From Polynucleobacter meluiroseus (GTDB lineage Bacteria; Bacteroidota; Bacteroidia; Flavobacteriales_D; Crocinitomicaceae): a DNA stretch of 5,738 nucleotides. The position numbers and the translations under genes are program-made. The stretch spans positions 1 through 5,738 of the forward strand of contig CALQBB020000074.1 in NCBI GenBank assembly GCA_943328715.2. Reading direction: 5' to 3'. The notes below the pieces were generated by a model, which made no database searches, was not told where the DNA came from, and worked only from the letters and a program-made list of their open reading frames with translations. Of this stretch, positions 4,929-5,738 are shown one piece after another (position 1 is the stretch's first letter; each line of letters opens with the position of its first letter).

Positions 4929-4933
4929 CATCC

Positions 4934-5738
4934 ATGCACGGAATCGTTTTAAAATCAACGGGTAAATGGTATCAAGTCTTGTTGGAGGACCAACAAGTCG
5001 TGCAAGCTAGTATCCGCGGGAAACTGCGTATTGAGGGACTCAAAACAACGAATCCAATTGCTGCAGGTGACCGAGTAATTTTGGACGAAAAATCGGACTT
5101 CATTGAAGGACGTGAAGAATACTACACGATTCGTTCGATTGAAGACCGACACAATTACATCGTGCGAAAGTCCACCAATCTCAGCAAACAAATGCAAATT
5201 TTGGCGGCGAACATTGATCGTGCTTACCTCGTCGTGACCTTAAAATCACCTGTCACTCAAATTGCGTTCATTGATCGTTTTTTAGTGGCGGCTGAATCCT
5301 TTCGAATTCCAACAACACTTCTGTTTAACAAAGTGGACCTCTACTCCGATGAAGAAAACGTGCAATTTCATTACTTGAAAGAGGTGTATGAGAAAGTAGG
5401 ATATCCCTGTTACCCGATTTCTGCGAGAGATGAATCCTCGGTGGCGTTTTTACGCGATGAAATCAAAGACCATCAAGTCATGATTTCCGGGAATTCTGGA
5501 GTTGGAAAAACAACATTGGTCAATGCATTAGATGACAGCCTTGATTTACGAACCGGTGAAATATCGAAAGCGCACGAACAAGGTAAACACACTACTACGT
5601 TTGCTGAAATGCATCCCCTTGCAACTGGTGGATTCATCATTGACACGCCAGGAATTCGTGCCTTTGGGATTGTCGATCTTGAAAAAGCACATTTCGCACA
5701 TTATTTCCCTGAAATGCGGGAATTATTGGGTGAATGTC
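4934..5738 (+). CDS. rsgA: Ribosome small-subunit GTPase RsgA (3' end beyond window)
   Basis: RsgA is a circularly permuted GTPase that binds the 30S subunit late in assembly; its GTP hydrolysis is stimulated by the subunit. The visible 268 codons show an N-terminal OB fold (MHGIVLKSTGKWYQV onward, about 1-75). The G domain follows in permuted order: G4 NKVD at 132-135, G5 SA at 163-164, P-loop GNSGVGKTT at 186-194, the G2 GKHTTT loop at 217-222 and G3 DTPG at 237-240. All nucleotide-binding motifs are intact. The frame is still open at the right edge and stops at Cys268, which by family comparison is the first ligand of the C-terminal zinc site, so roughly the last 40 residues are outside. 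The start is fixed by the family-typical N-terminus. The gene is divergent from the TonB-C gene. Confidence 0.96.
   Translation, partial: MHGIVLKSTGKWYQVLLEDQQVVQASIRGKLRIEGLKTTNPIAAGDRVILDEKSDFIEGREEYYTIRSIEDRHNYIVRKSTNLSKQMQILAANIDRAYLVVTLKSPVTQIAFIDRFLVAAESFRIPTTLLFNKVDLYSDEENVQFHYLKEVYEKVGYPCYPISARDESSVAFLRDEIKDHQVMISGNSGVGKTTLVNALDDSLDLRTGEISKAHEQGKHTTTFAEMHPLATGGFIIDTPGIRAFGIVDLEKAHFAHYFPEMRELLGEC

Overview
The window looks like chromosomal DNA of a Bacteroidota member, most likely class Flavobacteriia; Fluviicola or another Crocinitomicaceae relative is my guess from gene content, not a proven assignment. The reasons are a moderately AT-rich composition, near absence of Shine-Dalgarno sequences, several perfect matches to the Bacteroidota -7 promoter box TAnnTTTG, Bacteroidota-style short SSB paralogs, and a secreted single-domain TonB-C protein.

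Layout. The left edge (1-188, minus) holds the start of an unrecognised membrane protein that runs off the window. Next comes a MazEF-type toxin-antitoxin pair on the minus strand (antitoxin 718-963, toxin 404-727). The genes overlap by 10 bp. The promoter box upstream lies inside a 7-bp-arm inverted repeat that is a natural autoregulatory operator candidate. Further right (1075-2083, minus) is a cluster of three different small single-stranded-DNA-binding proteins, each only an OB fold without the usual acidic C-terminal tail. They form one transcription unit: the first two genes share a TAATG stop/start, the next gap is 17 bp, and a UUCG-loop intrinsic terminator follows.

A 240-bp divergent intergenic region separates this unit from creD (2324-3655, plus), a complete CreD family inner-membrane protein. 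creD converges on aroE (3652-4389, minus, shikimate dehydrogenase). Their TAA stops share a TTAA tetranucleotide that sits in the loop of a GC-rich hairpin. Upstream of aroE on the same strand is a small secreted TonB-C protein (4438-4869). A compact 64-bp divergent promoter region separates it from rsgA (4934 to the right edge, plus), the ribosome-assembly GTPase, which is cut at its first zinc-ligand cysteine.

The most notable patterns are (1) the tail-less ssb trio beside a toxin-antitoxin module, (2) TAnnTTTG boxes placed only 4-5 nt before the start codons of aroE, the TonB-C gene and rsgA, which implies leaderless or nearly leaderless mRNAs, (3) the overlapping creD/aroE stops inside a hairpin, and (4) the palindromic repeats over the mazEF and aroE promoters. 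Most of the other genes are ordinary housekeeping genes with no evident functional link to one another. I see no CRISPR array, RNA gene, insertion sequence or transposase.
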